Positions 1-9,084 are shown, counted from the stretch's first letter. The stretch is 64,000 bases of DNA from Alsobacter sp045348435 (GCF_045348435.1 NZ_CP157484.1:1736001-1800000); one strand, 5' to 3'. Program-made: numbers and translations. Notes: a model not told the origin generated them from the letters alone.

Positions 1-66
1 GGCGATCGAACCGGTCCAGAGCATGGCCCCGCCAAGAACGAGAAGGCGCAAGGTGCGTCTGCGCAT
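1..66 (-). CDS. N-terminus of an exported protein (window-truncated)
   Basis: Only the first 22 codons lie in the window. They read MRRRTLRLLVLGGAMLWTG..., a basic start followed by a hydrophobic stretch, which looks like a Sec signal peptide or membrane anchor. A strong ribosome site (GGAGGG, 75-80) stands at good distance before the ATG at 66. The gene is divergent from the efflux pair at 329 and shares the 67-328 control region with it. The function cannot be told from this fragment. Confidence 0.6.
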   Translation of the reverse strand, partial: MRRRTLRLLVLGGAMLWTGSIA

Positions 67-238
67 GCGGCAGTCCCTCCAATCGCGACGCGTCGGTCCA
101 AGGCGATCGCGCGCCGGTAACGTCAACGTTTCGGCGGCCCTCGATGGATCATGCCCATCTCCGACGAGCCTGCTGCGCGGCGCCCGCGCCCCGGAAGGGA
201 ACCAGGAATACTAGGCTGATGGGCGACGTGGGGCGCCA

Positions 239-251
239 GTATCTTACTGTA
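239..251 (+). promoter_or_regulatory. Candidate operator, site A (GTATCTTACTGTA)
   Basis: GTATCTTACTGTA lies about 80 bp before the membrane protein/HlyD pair. The identical 13-mer recurs at 2526-2538, and a one-mismatch copy in reverse orientation lies at 2594-2606. The motif is AT-richer than its surroundings and found only in control regions, so it is probably a repressor operator (TetR-like, by inference from its place before an efflux adaptor operon). The regulator itself is not in the window. Confidence 0.45.
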
Positions 252-328
252 ACTAACCTGCGCCGGGGCGACGGGGGTGGTAGCAGGAGGCACGCCAGCG
301 CTGCGGCCTCGGGACCAATGCGGCCGTC

Positions 329-829
329 ATGCAGCGCCCTTTGCACCAGACGAAAGGCAGCCCCGTGTCCGTCGCCGTCAACCCAGCCGCCCCGCATGAC
401 CTGCCGGTCTTCATCACGGGTCCGGGAGACACCGACCTGCTCATGGTGGGAACCGGGATCTTCCTTCTCTTCGCCGTGCTTGGGGTCGGGCTGCTGTTCC
501 TGCGCATCCACACGCTGCCGGAGCGCATGGCTCACAAGTCGCAGAAGCTGCAATTTGAGATCGTGGCCGTGCTGGGCCTCCTCGCGCTGTTCACGCACGA
601 GCACATCTTCTGGGTGGCGGGGCTCCTGCTGGCCCTGGTCGACCTTCCCGACTGGGGGTCGCCGCTTCGCCGGATGGCCGGTTCGCTGGAGAAGATGGCC
701 GGGATCGCTCCGGATGCCGGGGCGGACGCCGCCGACGCCGTCGAGCGCAAGGGCGTGCCGGAGATCCCCGCTCCCGTCGACGACCGGGAGCGGGTCGCGG
801 AGCGCCCCCTCAAGCCTGCGGAGGGCTGA
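329..829 (+). CDS. Small inner-membrane protein paired with an HlyD adaptor
   Basis: A 166-residue protein with two clear hydrophobic segments (about residues 38-60 and 76-105, the latter rich in L, F and A) and a polar, proline-rich tail. It ends 3 bp before the HlyD-family gene, so the two are almost certainly co-transcribed. Small membrane proteins of this kind commonly precede YibH/EmrA-like adaptors, but their role is unknown. The start is uncertain: a GTG at 365 gives MSVAVNPAAPHD, with a purine-rich stretch before it, and may be the true start. Confidence 0.75.
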   Translation: MQRPLHQTKGSPVSVAVNPAAPHDLPVFITGPGDTDLLMVGTGIFLLFAVLGVGLLFLRIHTLPERMAHKSQKLQFEIVAVLGLLALFTHEHIFWVAGLLLALVDLPDWGSPLRRMAGSLEKMAGIAPDAGADAADAVERKGVPEIPAPVDDRERVAERPLKPAEG

Positions 830-832
830 GAC

Positions 833-2068
833 ATGCTCGAACTCATTCTGTGTTCGCTGCTGACCATCCTCCCGGACTACCTGTACAGGCGGTTCGCGCA
901 GGGCAAGCGGCTCGGCAAGGAGATCAATCTCTTCTCCGTCTGGTTCGAGCTGCGCTGGGGACTCGTCGGCTGCCTGATGCTGACGATCGCGCTGATCACG
1001 ACCGTCTTCTACAACCATCCGGCCACCACCAACGTGACCGCCTTCTTCCGCACCGTGCCGATCGTGCCTGAGGCCAACGGGCGCGTGGCGGAGATCTTCA
1101 TCAGGGGCAGCGAGGAGGTGGCGAAGGGCGCGCCCATCTTCCGGCTCGACAACTCCCGCCAGCAAGCCGAGGCGGAGACGGCGCGGCGCAAGGTGGCCGA
1201 GATCGACGCCCAGTTCGTGATGGCGCAGGCGGACCTGGCCGCAGCGGAAGGCCAGATCACGCAGGCGCAGGGCGCCTATGACCAGGCCCTCGACGAATTG
1301 CGCACCAAGCAGGAGCTCAACCGCCGCAACGCGGACATCGTGGCGCGGCGCGAGATCGAGAAGCTGCAAACCCTGGTCGATACCCGCCAGGGCGGGGTGG
1401 ATGCGGCCCAGGCGGCCAAGAAGGCCGTCGAGACGCGCGTCTCCACGCTCCTGCCGGCCCAGAAGGCGAGCGCCGAGGCGGCGCTGGCCCAGGCGGAGGT
1501 GGAGCTGAGCAAGACGGTGATCCGCGCCGGCGTCAGCGGCCGCGTCGAGCAGTTCGCGCTGCAGGTGGGCGATATCGTCAACCCGTTCATGCGCCCCGCC
1601 GGCGTGCTCATCCCGGAAGGCGCGGGCCGCCGCGCGCTCTATGCGGGCTTCGGCCAGATCGAGGCCCAGGTGATCCGGCCCGGCATGGTGGCCGAGGCGT
1701 CCTGCATCTCCAAGCCCTGGACCATCATCCCGATGGTGGTCACCGACGTGCAGGACTATATCGCCGCCGGCCAGTTCCGCGGCGGGGAGCAGCTCATCGA
1801 CGCCCAGCAGGTCGCCAAGCCGGGGACCATGCTGGTGCGCCTCGATCCGCTGTTCGAGAACGGCCTTGAGGACGTCACGCCGGGCAGCAGCTGCGTGGCG
1901 AACGCCTATACGAGCCACCACGAGGAGCTGAAGAACGGCGAGCTGAGCTCGTTCCAGCGGTTCGTTCTGCACGGCGTGGACGCCGTCGGGCTCGTCCATG
2001 CGCTGCTGCTGCGCATCCAGGCCCTGATCCTGCCGATCAAGAGCCTCATCTTCAGCGGCGGCCACTGA
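833..2068 (+). CDS. HlyD-family membrane fusion protein
   Basis: A periplasmic adaptor of 411 residues that would link an inner-membrane pump to an outer-membrane channel. It has a cytoplasmic N-terminus, one membrane anchor at about residues 42-62, a lipoyl-type domain (about 78-105, VPEANGRVAEIFI), a long alpha-hairpin rich in A, E, Q and K (about 105-215), the returning lipoyl half (SGRVEQFALQVGDIV) and a beta-barrel domain. The architecture is that of EmrA/YibH adaptors. No transporter or TolC gene sits beside it, so the partner must be encoded elsewhere. It follows the 329-829 membrane protein by 3 bp and may be controlled through the operator at 239. Confidence 0.88.
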   Translation: MLELILCSLLTILPDYLYRRFAQGKRLGKEINLFSVWFELRWGLVGCLMLTIALITTVFYNHPATTNVTAFFRTVPIVPEANGRVAEIFIRGSEEVAKGAPIFRLDNSRQQAEAETARRKVAEIDAQFVMAQADLAAAEGQITQAQGAYDQALDELRTKQELNRRNADIVARREIEKLQTLVDTRQGGVDAAQAAKKAVETRVSTLLPAQKASAEAALAQAEVELSKTVIRAGVSGRVEQFALQVGDIVNPFMRPAGVLIPEGAGRRALYAGFGQIEAQVIRPGMVAEASCISKPWTIIPMVVTDVQDYIAAGQFRGGEQLIDAQQVAKPGTMLVRLDPLFENGLEDVTPGSSCVANAYTSHHEELKNGELSSFQRFVLHGVDAVGLVHALLLRIQALILPIKSLIFSGGH

Positions 2069-2166
2069 GCCATCGGCGGCCGCCTAAGGCAGGCGCGATC
2101 GAACGCCTTCGCCGATGACCCGCGCCAAGGTTCCGCGCCAAATCCACCGGCGCCAAATCCCTGCGC

Positions 2167-2490
2167 TCAGTCTTGACGCCCGGTCTTGGCGCCCTTGCCG
2201 GTCCGCTTCGTCGCGCGCCCCAGATGCTCGTCCGCGTGCTTCACATAGTCCCGCAGCTCGCCCACGAGCTCGGCCACGAGGCGATCGCATTCCGCCAGGG
2301 CGGCGGCGTTTTCGGGCGTCTGCGGGAGCGTCTCCGACAGCCGGATCACCTCCTCCAGGTCATCGCAGAGGGTCTGGAACCCGGGGCTGTGCGCGTAGAG
2401 CTCCGCGGCGCGGCGTTCCGCGCCAAAGGCCGCTGCGATCGCGACGATCCTCTTGTGCATCGGCGGCTCGCTCAAGGCGGTCGAGTTCAT
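2167..2490 (-). CDS. Hypothetical helical cytoplasmic protein
   Basis: A 107-residue charged, alanine- and leucine-rich protein predicted to be mostly helical, with a lysine-rich tail (TKRTGKGAKTGRQD). No motif tied to a function was recognised. An internal ATG at 2460 (MHKRIVAIAAAFG) is an alternative start; neither start has a convincing ribosome site. A copy of the GTATCTTACTGTA motif lies 36 bp upstream of the ATG, so the gene may be co-regulated with the HlyD pair, which it faces convergently. Confidence 0.55.
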   Translation of the reverse strand: MNSTALSEPPMHKRIVAIAAAFGAERRAAELYAHSPGFQTLCDDLEEVIRLSETLPQTPENAAALAECDRLVAELVGELRDYVKHADEHLGRATKRTGKGAKTGRQD

Positions 2491-2525
2491 CGAGACAGCA
2501 TGCGGCCACTCGCGCGCGGCTTGGA

Positions 2526-2606
2526 GTATCTTACTGTAGGAGGCGGCTTGACGCGGTCGCAGGGGTGATCCCGCCCCGCGTCCGTCCCGCCGATACGGTA
2601 AGATAC
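2526..2606. promoter_or_regulatory. Candidate operators, sites B and C (inverted pair)
   Basis: GTATCTTACTGTA at 2526-2538 is identical to site A at 239. TACGGTAAGATAC at 2594-2606 is the same motif on the other strand with one change. The two face each other with 55 bp between them, in the 421-bp stretch before the porin and after the 2490 start. Apart from these sites the stretch holds only a short plus-strand frame at 2646-2774 with no recognisable features. Confidence 0.45.
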
Positions 2607-2911
2607 TTCCCGCTCCATCCCGGCCCGAAGATCAGGGAGGCGCTCATGGCCATGGCGGCGCCCCGCATCGACCAGTTCTTCGTCCTGCACGCCGCCCGCA
2701 ACGAGCGCTGCCCCGTTGGGTACCGCTGCCGCAGAGACATGGCGGCGGCTGATGCATCGTTATATGCAATCTAAAGATGCAATATGGAAATATTTCGAGC
2801 AGGTGTTGCATCCGTGTGCTTTCGGGCCGGTCGAATCCTCCATAGGATTGGTCGACAGGATTGTGTTGACCGGCGGAAGGTCTTCCCGTCGGCGTTGCAG
2901 GTGGGGCGGGC

Positions 2912-4339
2912 ATGGCGACGAGTTTCAAACTGGCGGCGACTGTCGGCATCCTGTCCGCAACTCCGCTGATGGCAGCGGACCTCCCCGCGCGCAAGGCCGA
3001 ACCCGTCGAGTACGTGCGCGTCTGCTCAACCTATGGAGCAGGCTTCTTCTACATCCCGGGTACGGACACATGCATCCGGGTCGGCGGTCGCATCCGTTAC
3101 GAATTCCAGATGCAGACGCCCTACACGCGCAACGACGATCAGACCGGGACGCGCGGGCTGGGCCGGATCTACGCAGACACCCGCACCGCGACCGAGTATG
3201 GCCTGCTGCGAGCCTTCGTGCGGCTCGACGTCGCCCGGCGCAACGGTACGATCTACAGCGGCACCGCCGCCCGCATCGGCACGGCCTTCACGGGCACGAG
3301 CGTGGATTACAATGGGACCGCCCAAACCCAAGTCGTACTCGATCGAGCCTTCATCCAGTTCGGCGGCCTGACGGCCGGGCGCAGCCAATCGTTCTTCGGA
3401 TTCTACCAGGGCGACCTGGAATGGGTGGGCATCACGGCTGGCCAGTCCTCGCTCAATGACTTGACCAACCTGCTGGCCTACACCGCCACCCTCGGCTCAG
3501 GCTTCTCCGCCACCGTGGCGATCGAGGATCCGGTGGAGGCGCGCAACGCGATCGCGACAGCGGTCACGCCCGTGCCCGGACTGGCTCCGACTTACGCTTA
3601 CACGGGCTCCGGCGCGCCGGACCTTGTGGCCCTCCTGCGTTACGACGGCTCATGGGGCGCGGCTCAGCTGTCAGGTGCGCTTCATCAGGTCAGGGTCGGC
3701 GAGCAGACGGCGCTCGCCAGCGGCGTCACGCCTCAGGGCTTCGCGCCCTCGACCGAGTACGGCTATGCGCTGAACGCCGGCGTGAAGTTCAACCTCCCCA
3801 TGATCGCCTCCGGCGATGCGCTCTACCTGCAGGGCACTTACACCCACGGCGCCAGCTCCTACATCATGGGCAACTATTTCGGCCTGGGCAAAGCCGCCGG
3901 CTGGGGCATTGGCGGCGTGGGGAATCTGGGCATGCCGGACGCCATCGTGGCGGGGGCGGCTCCCGGGGATCTCAAGCTCACCAGCATCGGGGGCGTGACG
4001 GCGGCCGCGCTGCACTACTGGGCTCCGACAGTCCGGCAGTCTCTCTTCGCCACCTACATGTCCATCGACTTCGGCAACAGCGCCTTCTACGCGGCGAATG
4101 GGTTCAGCCTCGCCTACAACGGCGGGAATCCCTATCGGGACTGGCGCTACTGGGGCATCGGCTCGAACCTGATCTGGTCTCCTGTCGCCAATCTCGACAT
4201 CGGCGCGGAGTTGAACTACGTCCGCGCCGAAGCTGGCCAAGGCGGCGTCTACAGCACCATCAGCACAGATCCACGCAACTGGGTCCGGAAGACAGGCGAT
4301 CAAGTCATCGCGAGGTTCCGAATTCAGCGGGACTTCTGA
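2912..4339 (+). CDS. Porin (Porin_2 family)
   Basis: An outer-membrane general diffusion porin of 475 residues. The N-terminus is a signal peptide (about 1-22, ending PLMAA) followed by the family hallmark: DLPARK, then VCSTYGAGFFYIPGTDTC and IRVGGRIRYEF, typical of Bradyrhizobium/Brucella Omp2-type porins. The body is rich in aromatic and glycine residues with repeated beta-strand patterns, and it ends in phenylalanine (FRIQRDF), the usual signal for outer-membrane assembly. The length fits the family. A GGTGGGGCGGGC-like stretch precedes the ATG. It appears to be a single-gene transcript with a long AT-richer leader (2775-2911). Confidence 0.93.
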   Translation: MATSFKLAATVGILSATPLMAADLPARKAEPVEYVRVCSTYGAGFFYIPGTDTCIRVGGRIRYEFQMQTPYTRNDDQTGTRGLGRIYADTRTATEYGLLRAFVRLDVARRNGTIYSGTAARIGTAFTGTSVDYNGTAQTQVVLDRAFIQFGGLTAGRSQSFFGFYQGDLEWVGITAGQSSLNDLTNLLAYTATLGSGFSATVAIEDPVEARNAIATAVTPVPGLAPTYAYTGSGAPDLVALLRYDGSWGAAQLSGALHQVRVGEQTALASGVTPQGFAPSTEYGYALNAGVKFNLPMIASGDALYLQGTYTHGASSYIMGNYFGLGKAAGWGIGGVGNLGMPDAIVAGAAPGDLKLTSIGGVTAAALHYWAPTVRQSLFATYMSIDFGNSAFYAANGFSLAYNGGNPYRDWRYWGIGSNLIWSPVANLDIGAELNYVRAEAGQGGVYSTISTDPRNWVRKTGDQVIARFRIQRDF

Positions 4340-4507
4340 TGTCTGCTCGCGCGATGGCGCAATGACATAAATCAGTATCGGGAGACTTTTCAGGAGTATT
4401 TCGTCTGGTTCAGGTGAACTAGTCCTATTTGACTTGGTAATTCATCCAATGACACGATGACTTTGCCTGCGTGTACCGTATCCTGCAATGGATAAAGGGA
4501 GGCGGCG

Positions 4508-5671
4508 TTGTCTGGTGTCACGACGAAGCTCGGTGGTTTGGACTGCGACCTCGTCGAGCGCTGCGTGGAGACGATCTGCGCCAGCACCGAATTTCGCCGA
4601 TCCGAGCGCCTCAAGCGTTTCCTGCGCTATGTCGTTTCCGAAAAGCTGGCGGGCCAGGACGCGCGGTTGAAGGCGTACTCGATCGCGCTGGCGGTGTTCG
4701 ACCGACCGTCCTCCTTCGATCCGCAGATCGATCCCGTCGTGCGCATCGAGGCAGGGCGGCTGCGGCGCGCGCTCGAGCGATACTACCACTCGGCGGGAAA
4801 CGACGACGCGGTCTTGATCACGATCCCACGCGGCGGATATGTGCCGATGTTCGAGCTCCGCGCTGACGCCTGCCGCCCTGGGGACGACGAGCCCGAGCAG
4901 GTCGCGGACGCGAACGGCCTGGAGAGCGGCTTTTCCGTCGCCGGCGCCGAGGAGTGTTCCGCAAGCGTCACGGCGATCCCGCGGGCGGATCGTTCGGCGC
5001 GGGATGGCTCCCGCCTGCGGGCGGCGGCGACCGCCGCGTTCGTCTCGGCTCTGGCGACTGCGACGCTCGCGATCTGGATCGCCAGGGGGCCGTCGATCGG
5101 CGCGAACGATCCGGGAGGCAAGCCGCTCGTCGCCGTGACGCCCTTCGTCAGCACGCAGGGGGACGAGCGCGCGAGGCGGATCGCGCAGGACGTCTCGGAA
5201 GACCTCATCGATCGCCTGGCGAAATCCGGCGAGCTCCGCATCCTGGGCCGCCAGGCGGCTCGCCAGGTTGCGGAGGGGGAGGCCGGCGCGGCATCGTCCC
5301 GCTTTCGGGTGCGCTACGCGATTGAGGGCAGCGTCTCCACCTCGGCCAGAGGCGGCAATCTGACGGCGCGTCTGGTCAACGCGCCAACCGGCGAAGTCCT
5401 GTGGACCGAACGCTATCCGATCTCCGAGCCCGAAATGGCCTTCGAGCTTCGGGGCGATCTGGCGGCCAAAGTGGCCGAAGCGATCGGCCGACCCCTGGGA
5501 GCGATATCCCGCGCGGACGCGGAGCCGTCCGGGGCGGGCCCCAAGCGGGAGGGCAGGGCGCCCCCTTTCGACCGTGAAGCCCAGGCCTCGGCGGAAGGAT
5601 CATGGCGCGCGCGCCCGGACGGAGACAGCTGGCCAAGCGTTCTGGGCCAAGCGCTCAGGAAGCGGTTGTAG
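4508..5671 (+). CDS. Winged-helix regulator with FlgO/TolB-like domain, no TPR
   Basis: A 387-residue protein. Residues about 12-115 form the winged-helix domain common in alphaproteobacterial cyclase-like and TPR regulators (RLKRFLRYVVSEKL, KAYSIALAVFDR, IDPVVRIEAGRLRRALERYY). A membrane segment follows at about 173-192, then a FlgO/TolB-like domain (about 203-340: VAVTPFVS..., SEDLIDRLAKSGELRILGR). Relatives usually carry C-terminal TPR repeats; here the protein ends in a short disordered tail. The TTG start is chosen for the GGGAGG six bases before it. The likely role is a membrane-bound transcription regulator with an unknown signal. Confidence 0.75.
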   Translation: MSGVTTKLGGLDCDLVERCVETICASTEFRRSERLKRFLRYVVSEKLAGQDARLKAYSIALAVFDRPSSFDPQIDPVVRIEAGRLRRALERYYHSAGNDDAVLITIPRGGYVPMFELRADACRPGDDEPEQVADANGLESGFSVAGAEECSASVTAIPRADRSARDGSRLRAAATAAFVSALATATLAIWIARGPSIGANDPGGKPLVAVTPFVSTQGDERARRIAQDVSEDLIDRLAKSGELRILGRQAARQVAEGEAGAASSRFRVRYAIEGSVSTSARGGNLTARLVNAPTGEVLWTERYPISEPEMAFELRGDLAAKVAEAIGRPLGAISRADAEPSGAGPKREGRAPPFDREAQASAEGSWRARPDGDSWPSVLGQALRKRL

Positions 5672-5888
5672 GCCCGCCGCCGCAGGCGCATCCGCGAGAC
5701 GCCTGGTCCGCTTTTCCGCACTTTGACATGCGTCAGGATCGACCGGCCGCCACCGTGGCATTCTGGGTTCGTGGGACAGCCTGAACGGCGCCGAGGGGCC
5801 GTATCGCTCCCTCGCTTCGTTCCACGGCTGCCTGGTGTCGGCGACGCCGGCCCAACCCTGGATGGCGTCCATCGCAAAGGAGATCGAC

Positions 5889-6695
5889 ATGGCGGGCACA
5901 TTCCCGACAGCGCGACGGGCTTCCCGCGCCTGGCGCGTCGCCACGGTCTTGCTGGGAGCGGGGCTCCTTTCGGGGCTGGCCTCTCCGGCCTGGTCGGATG
6001 AAGAGGCCATGCAGTTGCTGAAGAAGACGAGCGACTACATGGCCAAGCAGCAGACGATCTCGATGAAATTCGACAGCGACATCGAGATCGTGACGCCGTC
6101 GCTCCAGAAGATCCAGTTCGCAAGCTCGGGAGAGGCGCTGCTCAACCGACCCGACAAGCTGCGCCTGTCACGGCAGGGCGGCTACTCGGATGTCGAACTG
6201 GTGTTCGACGGCGCCATGGTCACCCTGCACGGCAAAAACGCGAACGCCTATGTGCAGACGCCGTTCACGGGCGCCATCGACGGTCTCGTGGACAAGCTCC
6301 GCGCCGAGTTGGCAGTCGATGCCCCGGGGGCCGACCTGCTCTTGGCCGACATGTTCAAGCAGATGAGCGCGGACGTCCTCGACGGCAAGCATATCGGGCA
6401 GGGCGTGGTCGATGGCGTCGAGTGCGAGCACCTGGCCTTCCGAGGTCCCGAAGTGGACTGGCAGCTCTGGGTTGAGTCTGGCTCCAGCCCGGTCCCGAGG
6501 AAATACGTCATCACCAGCAAGATGGTGGCCGGCGCGCCGCAATACACGCTCCGCATCAAGGAGTGGAAAGCGGGGTTCGCCGCCCAACCGGATGCCTTCG
6601 CCTTCCGGCCGGGCGACGCGAAACGGGTCGAAATGAAGGAAGCGGCGGGATGGGACGAAGTGCCTCCCGCAGTGAGCGAGGGGACGGCGCGATGA
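5889..6695 (+). CDS. Exported DUF2092 (LolA-like) protein
   Basis: A 268-residue secreted protein. The signal peptide spans about residues 1-33 (VLLGAGLLSGLASPAWS). The mature part starts EEAMQLLKKTSDYM and keeps the DUF2092 pattern: a helix, then beta strands resembling LolA/LolB lipid carriers (QKIQFASSGEALLNRPDKLR, VFDGAMVTLHGKNANAYVQ, EHLAFRGPEVDWQLWVE). It probably works in the periplasm, perhaps on a lipid or lipoprotein, but the substrate is not known for the family. The ATG at 5889 is chosen for AAAGGAG eight bases upstream. Its stop overlaps the start of the next gene (ATGA). Confidence 0.82.
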   Translation: MAGTFPTARRASRAWRVATVLLGAGLLSGLASPAWSDEEAMQLLKKTSDYMAKQQTISMKFDSDIEIVTPSLQKIQFASSGEALLNRPDKLRLSRQGGYSDVELVFDGAMVTLHGKNANAYVQTPFTGAIDGLVDKLRAELAVDAPGADLLLADMFKQMSADVLDGKHIGQGVVDGVECEHLAFRGPEVDWQLWVESGSSPVPRKYVITSKMVAGAPQYTLRIKEWKAGFAAQPDAFAFRPGDAKRVEMKEAAGWDEVPPAVSEGTAR

Positions 6696-6994
6696 CACGG
6701 CGAATGATCTTCCTGTCGAAATGCATCGTGGCCGGGTTCATCGGATGCGCGGCCTTCCTCGTGGCGGATCGTCCGCGCCTGCTCGCGAGCGGCTCATGGA
6801 TGGCATCGGCCGAGGCCCGGATAGGGCGCCCCATGACGCCCATGAGCTACGCTGGCGTGGCGCGCAGGACCACCCGCCGCTCGGTCGCGGTGGGCGCCGC
6901 GGGAGCAGCCGCCTATGGGGCTTCCGGCTACTACGCGCCCGGCTGCGCGCAGGTCGTGGACGCCTATGGGGCCGTCTACTACCGCAGCCCCTAG
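6692..6994 (+). CDS. Small exported protein after DUF2092
   Basis: A 100-residue protein that starts inside the stop codon of the DUF2092 gene, so the two are translationally coupled. The N-terminus is hydrophobic (CIVAGFIGCAAFLVADR), and the mature part is rich in alanine, glycine and tyrosine (SVAVGAAGAAAYGASGYYAP, then VVDAYGAVYYRSP). Similar tails accompany DUF2092 proteins in related genomes, which suggests a shared envelope function; this is inference from context. No catalytic residues are visible. Confidence 0.72.
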   Translation: MTRRMIFLSKCIVAGFIGCAAFLVADRPRLLASGSWMASAEARIGRPMTPMSYAGVARRTTRRSVAVGAAGAAAYGASGYYAPGCAQVVDAYGAVYYRSP

Positions 6995-7091
6995 CGGATG
7001 CGAGCTGCAGCCTCCAGGCGGGGCCGCATCGGCGGCTCCGCTCCTTGCGCCCGCGCCATCGACGCTCGCGCTTCGCTCAGAGGTGTCGGAC

Positions 7092-7787
7092 ATGGTCGAG
7101 CGCACGCCCGCCAGATTGAAGACGCCCCGCGCGGCGGCCTGGGCGGGCATTGTGTTCGCGGTCGTCATCCTGGTCGCCTTCGCCATCCTCCTGCACTCCC
7201 TCCAGCCCCGGGCTGGCGACACCGGCGCCTGGGCGCGCGAGAAGGCTCACGCGGTGGGCTTCGCGCTCCAGCTGATCCCGGTCGCGGGGGTGGCCTTCCT
7301 CTGGTTCATCGGCGTGCTGCGGGACCGCCTCGGCCCCGATGAGGACAAGCTCTTCGCGACGGTGTTCCTGGGGAGCGGCGTTCTTTTCGTCGGGCTGCTC
7401 TTCGTGGCCGCGGCGGCCACAAGCGCCATCGTCTTCGCGGCGCAGGATCCTGGCTTCCTGGGCGGGCCGACATTCCGGCTGGCGCGAGCGCTCGCCTTCG
7501 ACCTGACCAGCGTCTACGCCATGAAGATGGCGGCCGTGTTCATGTTCACGGCGTCCTCGCTGATCGTCCGGACCGGCTTCACCTCGCGATGGACGGCGCT
7601 GCTGGGGTATGGCCTCGGGCTGGCCGTGCTCATGTTGAGCCAATCGGCGTCGTGGACGCTGTTCCTGTTCCCGCTCTGGGTCCTGACTGTCAGCGTGACC
7701 ATTCTGGTCGAGCAATGGCGGCGGGCGGAGCCTGATCTCGCCGCGCCTCCCGAGCCGTCTGGCTCGCCGCTTGCGCCAGAGTCCTGA
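7092..7787 (+). CDS. Integral membrane protein, unknown function
   Basis: A 231-residue protein with about six hydrophobic segments (near residues 15-33, 55-75, 88-110, 130-155, 165-185 and 192-210) and a proline/serine-rich C-terminus. The pattern of six helices with little loop sequence suggests a small transporter or DUF-type membrane protein, but no family was recognised. The ATG at 7092 is preferred because the sequence turns from random to protein-like there. The stop is 1 bp before the ATG of the DUF2254 gene, so they form one unit. Confidence 0.68.
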   Translation: MVERTPARLKTPRAAAWAGIVFAVVILVAFAILLHSLQPRAGDTGAWAREKAHAVGFALQLIPVAGVAFLWFIGVLRDRLGPDEDKLFATVFLGSGVLFVGLLFVAAAATSAIVFAAQDPGFLGGPTFRLARALAFDLTSVYAMKMAAVFMFTASSLIVRTGFTSRWTALLGYGLGLAVLMLSQSASWTLFLFPLWVLTVSVTILVEQWRRAEPDLAAPPEPSGSPLAPES

Positions 7788-7788
7788 C

Positions 7789-9084
7789 ATGCGCCTCTGG
7801 CTGATCCCGACCGCCTACACCGCCGCAAGCGTGGGGGCCGCCATGGTCGTCCCTCGCCTCGAACAGGCCTGGGCTCCGGGACTGGTGCACGGAATGTCGG
7901 CGGCGTCGGCCACGGCGTTCCTGTCGGCCACGGCGTCCGGCATGCTGGCCATGACGGCGATCGTCTTCTCCATCGCTTTCGTCATGGTGCAGTTCAGCGC
8001 CATCGCCTACTCGCCCCGCCTGGTCCTCTGGTTCGCGTCGCGGCCGGGCCTCTATCATGCGCTCGGCGTCTTCATGGCGACCTTCGCCTATGCCTTGGCG
8101 GACCTGATGTGGACCGATCGGGCGGGAAGCGGCTCCGCGCCCCTGATCTCGACCATGCTGGTGGTCGTCTTGCTGGTCGCCAGCATGCTGGCCTTCGCCA
8201 TGCTCGTGCAGAGCTTGTCGGGACTGCAGATCACCGAGGTCCTGTGCCTGATCGGAGATCAGGGACGGGACGTGCTGGCGTCTCCCGGATCAGTCTACGG
8301 GGCGCCAAGCCGTCCGGAGGACGACCAGCAGACCCAGCGCATGGCCGCGCTGGGTCCACCCGTGCGCACGTTGCTCTTCCAGGGTAGCCCGCGCAGCATC
8401 ACACGGCTGGACGTGCGCCGGCTGGTCGAGGAGGCCGAAGTCGCCGACGCCGTCTTCGTGATGGCGTGCGGCGTCGGCGACACGCTCGTGGACCAAAGCC
8501 CCATACTGCATGTTTACGCCGCTTCGGCCGGCGATGCGCCCGAGGTGAACGAACCCGCCATGCGCCGCGCCATTGGACTTGGCCGGGAGAGAACCTTCGA
8601 CCAGGATCCCAAATGGGCGCTGCGGCTGCTCGTGGACATCGCCATCAAGGCGCTGTCGCCCGCGATCAACGACCCGACGACGGCGGTTCAGGCTCTGGAC
8701 CAGATCGACGATCTCCTGCGCCGGCTGGCTCGGCTCCATCTGGACAATGTCTGGGTGGGAGGGGTCGACGGCGTCCCGCGGCTGTTCATCCCGCTGCCCA
8801 GTTGGGACGACATGCTGGCGCTGTCCTTCGACGAGATCCGCCAATTCGGCGCAAGCTCGGTCCAGGTCATGCGTCGGCTCAGGGCCGCGCTGGTCGGCGT
8901 GCAGGAGGTTGCGCCCACGCCGGAGCGGCGCGACGCCGTCGGCCGCTATCTACATCATCTCGACCAGAACATCCGAAAATCGGCGCTGGACACGCAGGAT
9001 CGGATCACCGCGCGCCAAATCGATCTCCAGGGCCTGGGGCTGACGCGGCTCGTCCCGAAACTACGCCGCGGCAGAGACGCATGA
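7789..9084 (+). CDS. DUF2254 family membrane protein
   Basis: A 431-residue protein matching DUF2254. Four membrane helices occupy about residues 1-145 (the second has SATASGMLAMTAIVFSIAFV and leads into VMVQFSAIAYSPR). A soluble part follows with the conserved RRLVEEAEVADAVF, DPKWALRLLVDIAIKALSPA and INDPTTAVQALDQIDDLL blocks. That last block is the family signature. The function is unknown; a role as membrane channel or sensor is only a guess. It follows the membrane protein at 7092 by 1 bp. Confidence 0.86.
   Translation: MRLWLIPTAYTAASVGAAMVVPRLEQAWAPGLVHGMSAASATAFLSATASGMLAMTAIVFSIAFVMVQFSAIAYSPRLVLWFASRPGLYHALGVFMATFAYALADLMWTDRAGSGSAPLISTMLVVVLLVASMLAFAMLVQSLSGLQITEVLCLIGDQGRDVLASPGSVYGAPSRPEDDQQTQRMAALGPPVRTLLFQGSPRSITRLDVRRLVEEAEVADAVFVMACGVGDTLVDQSPILHVYAASAGDAPEVNEPAMRRAIGLGRERTFDQDPKWALRLLVDIAIKALSPAINDPTTAVQALDQIDDLLRRLARLHLDNVWVGGVDGVPRLFIPLPSWDDMLALSFDEIRQFGASSVQVMRRLRAALVGVQEVAPTPERRDAVGRYLHHLDQNIRKSALDTQDRITARQIDLQGLGLTRLVPKLRRGRDA

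Noticed and set aside
149..2065. Long minus-strand open frame of 638 codons opposite the HlyD pair
   Set aside because: It is antisense to two well-supported genes and its translation is rich in R, H, L and D repeats without any fold pattern, as expected for the complement of high-GC coding DNA.
2646..2774. Short plus-strand frame before the porin (starting MAMAAPRIDQFF)
   Set aside because: It starts near a possible ribosome site but loses protein character after about 25 residues, and no family is recognisable; too weak to call.
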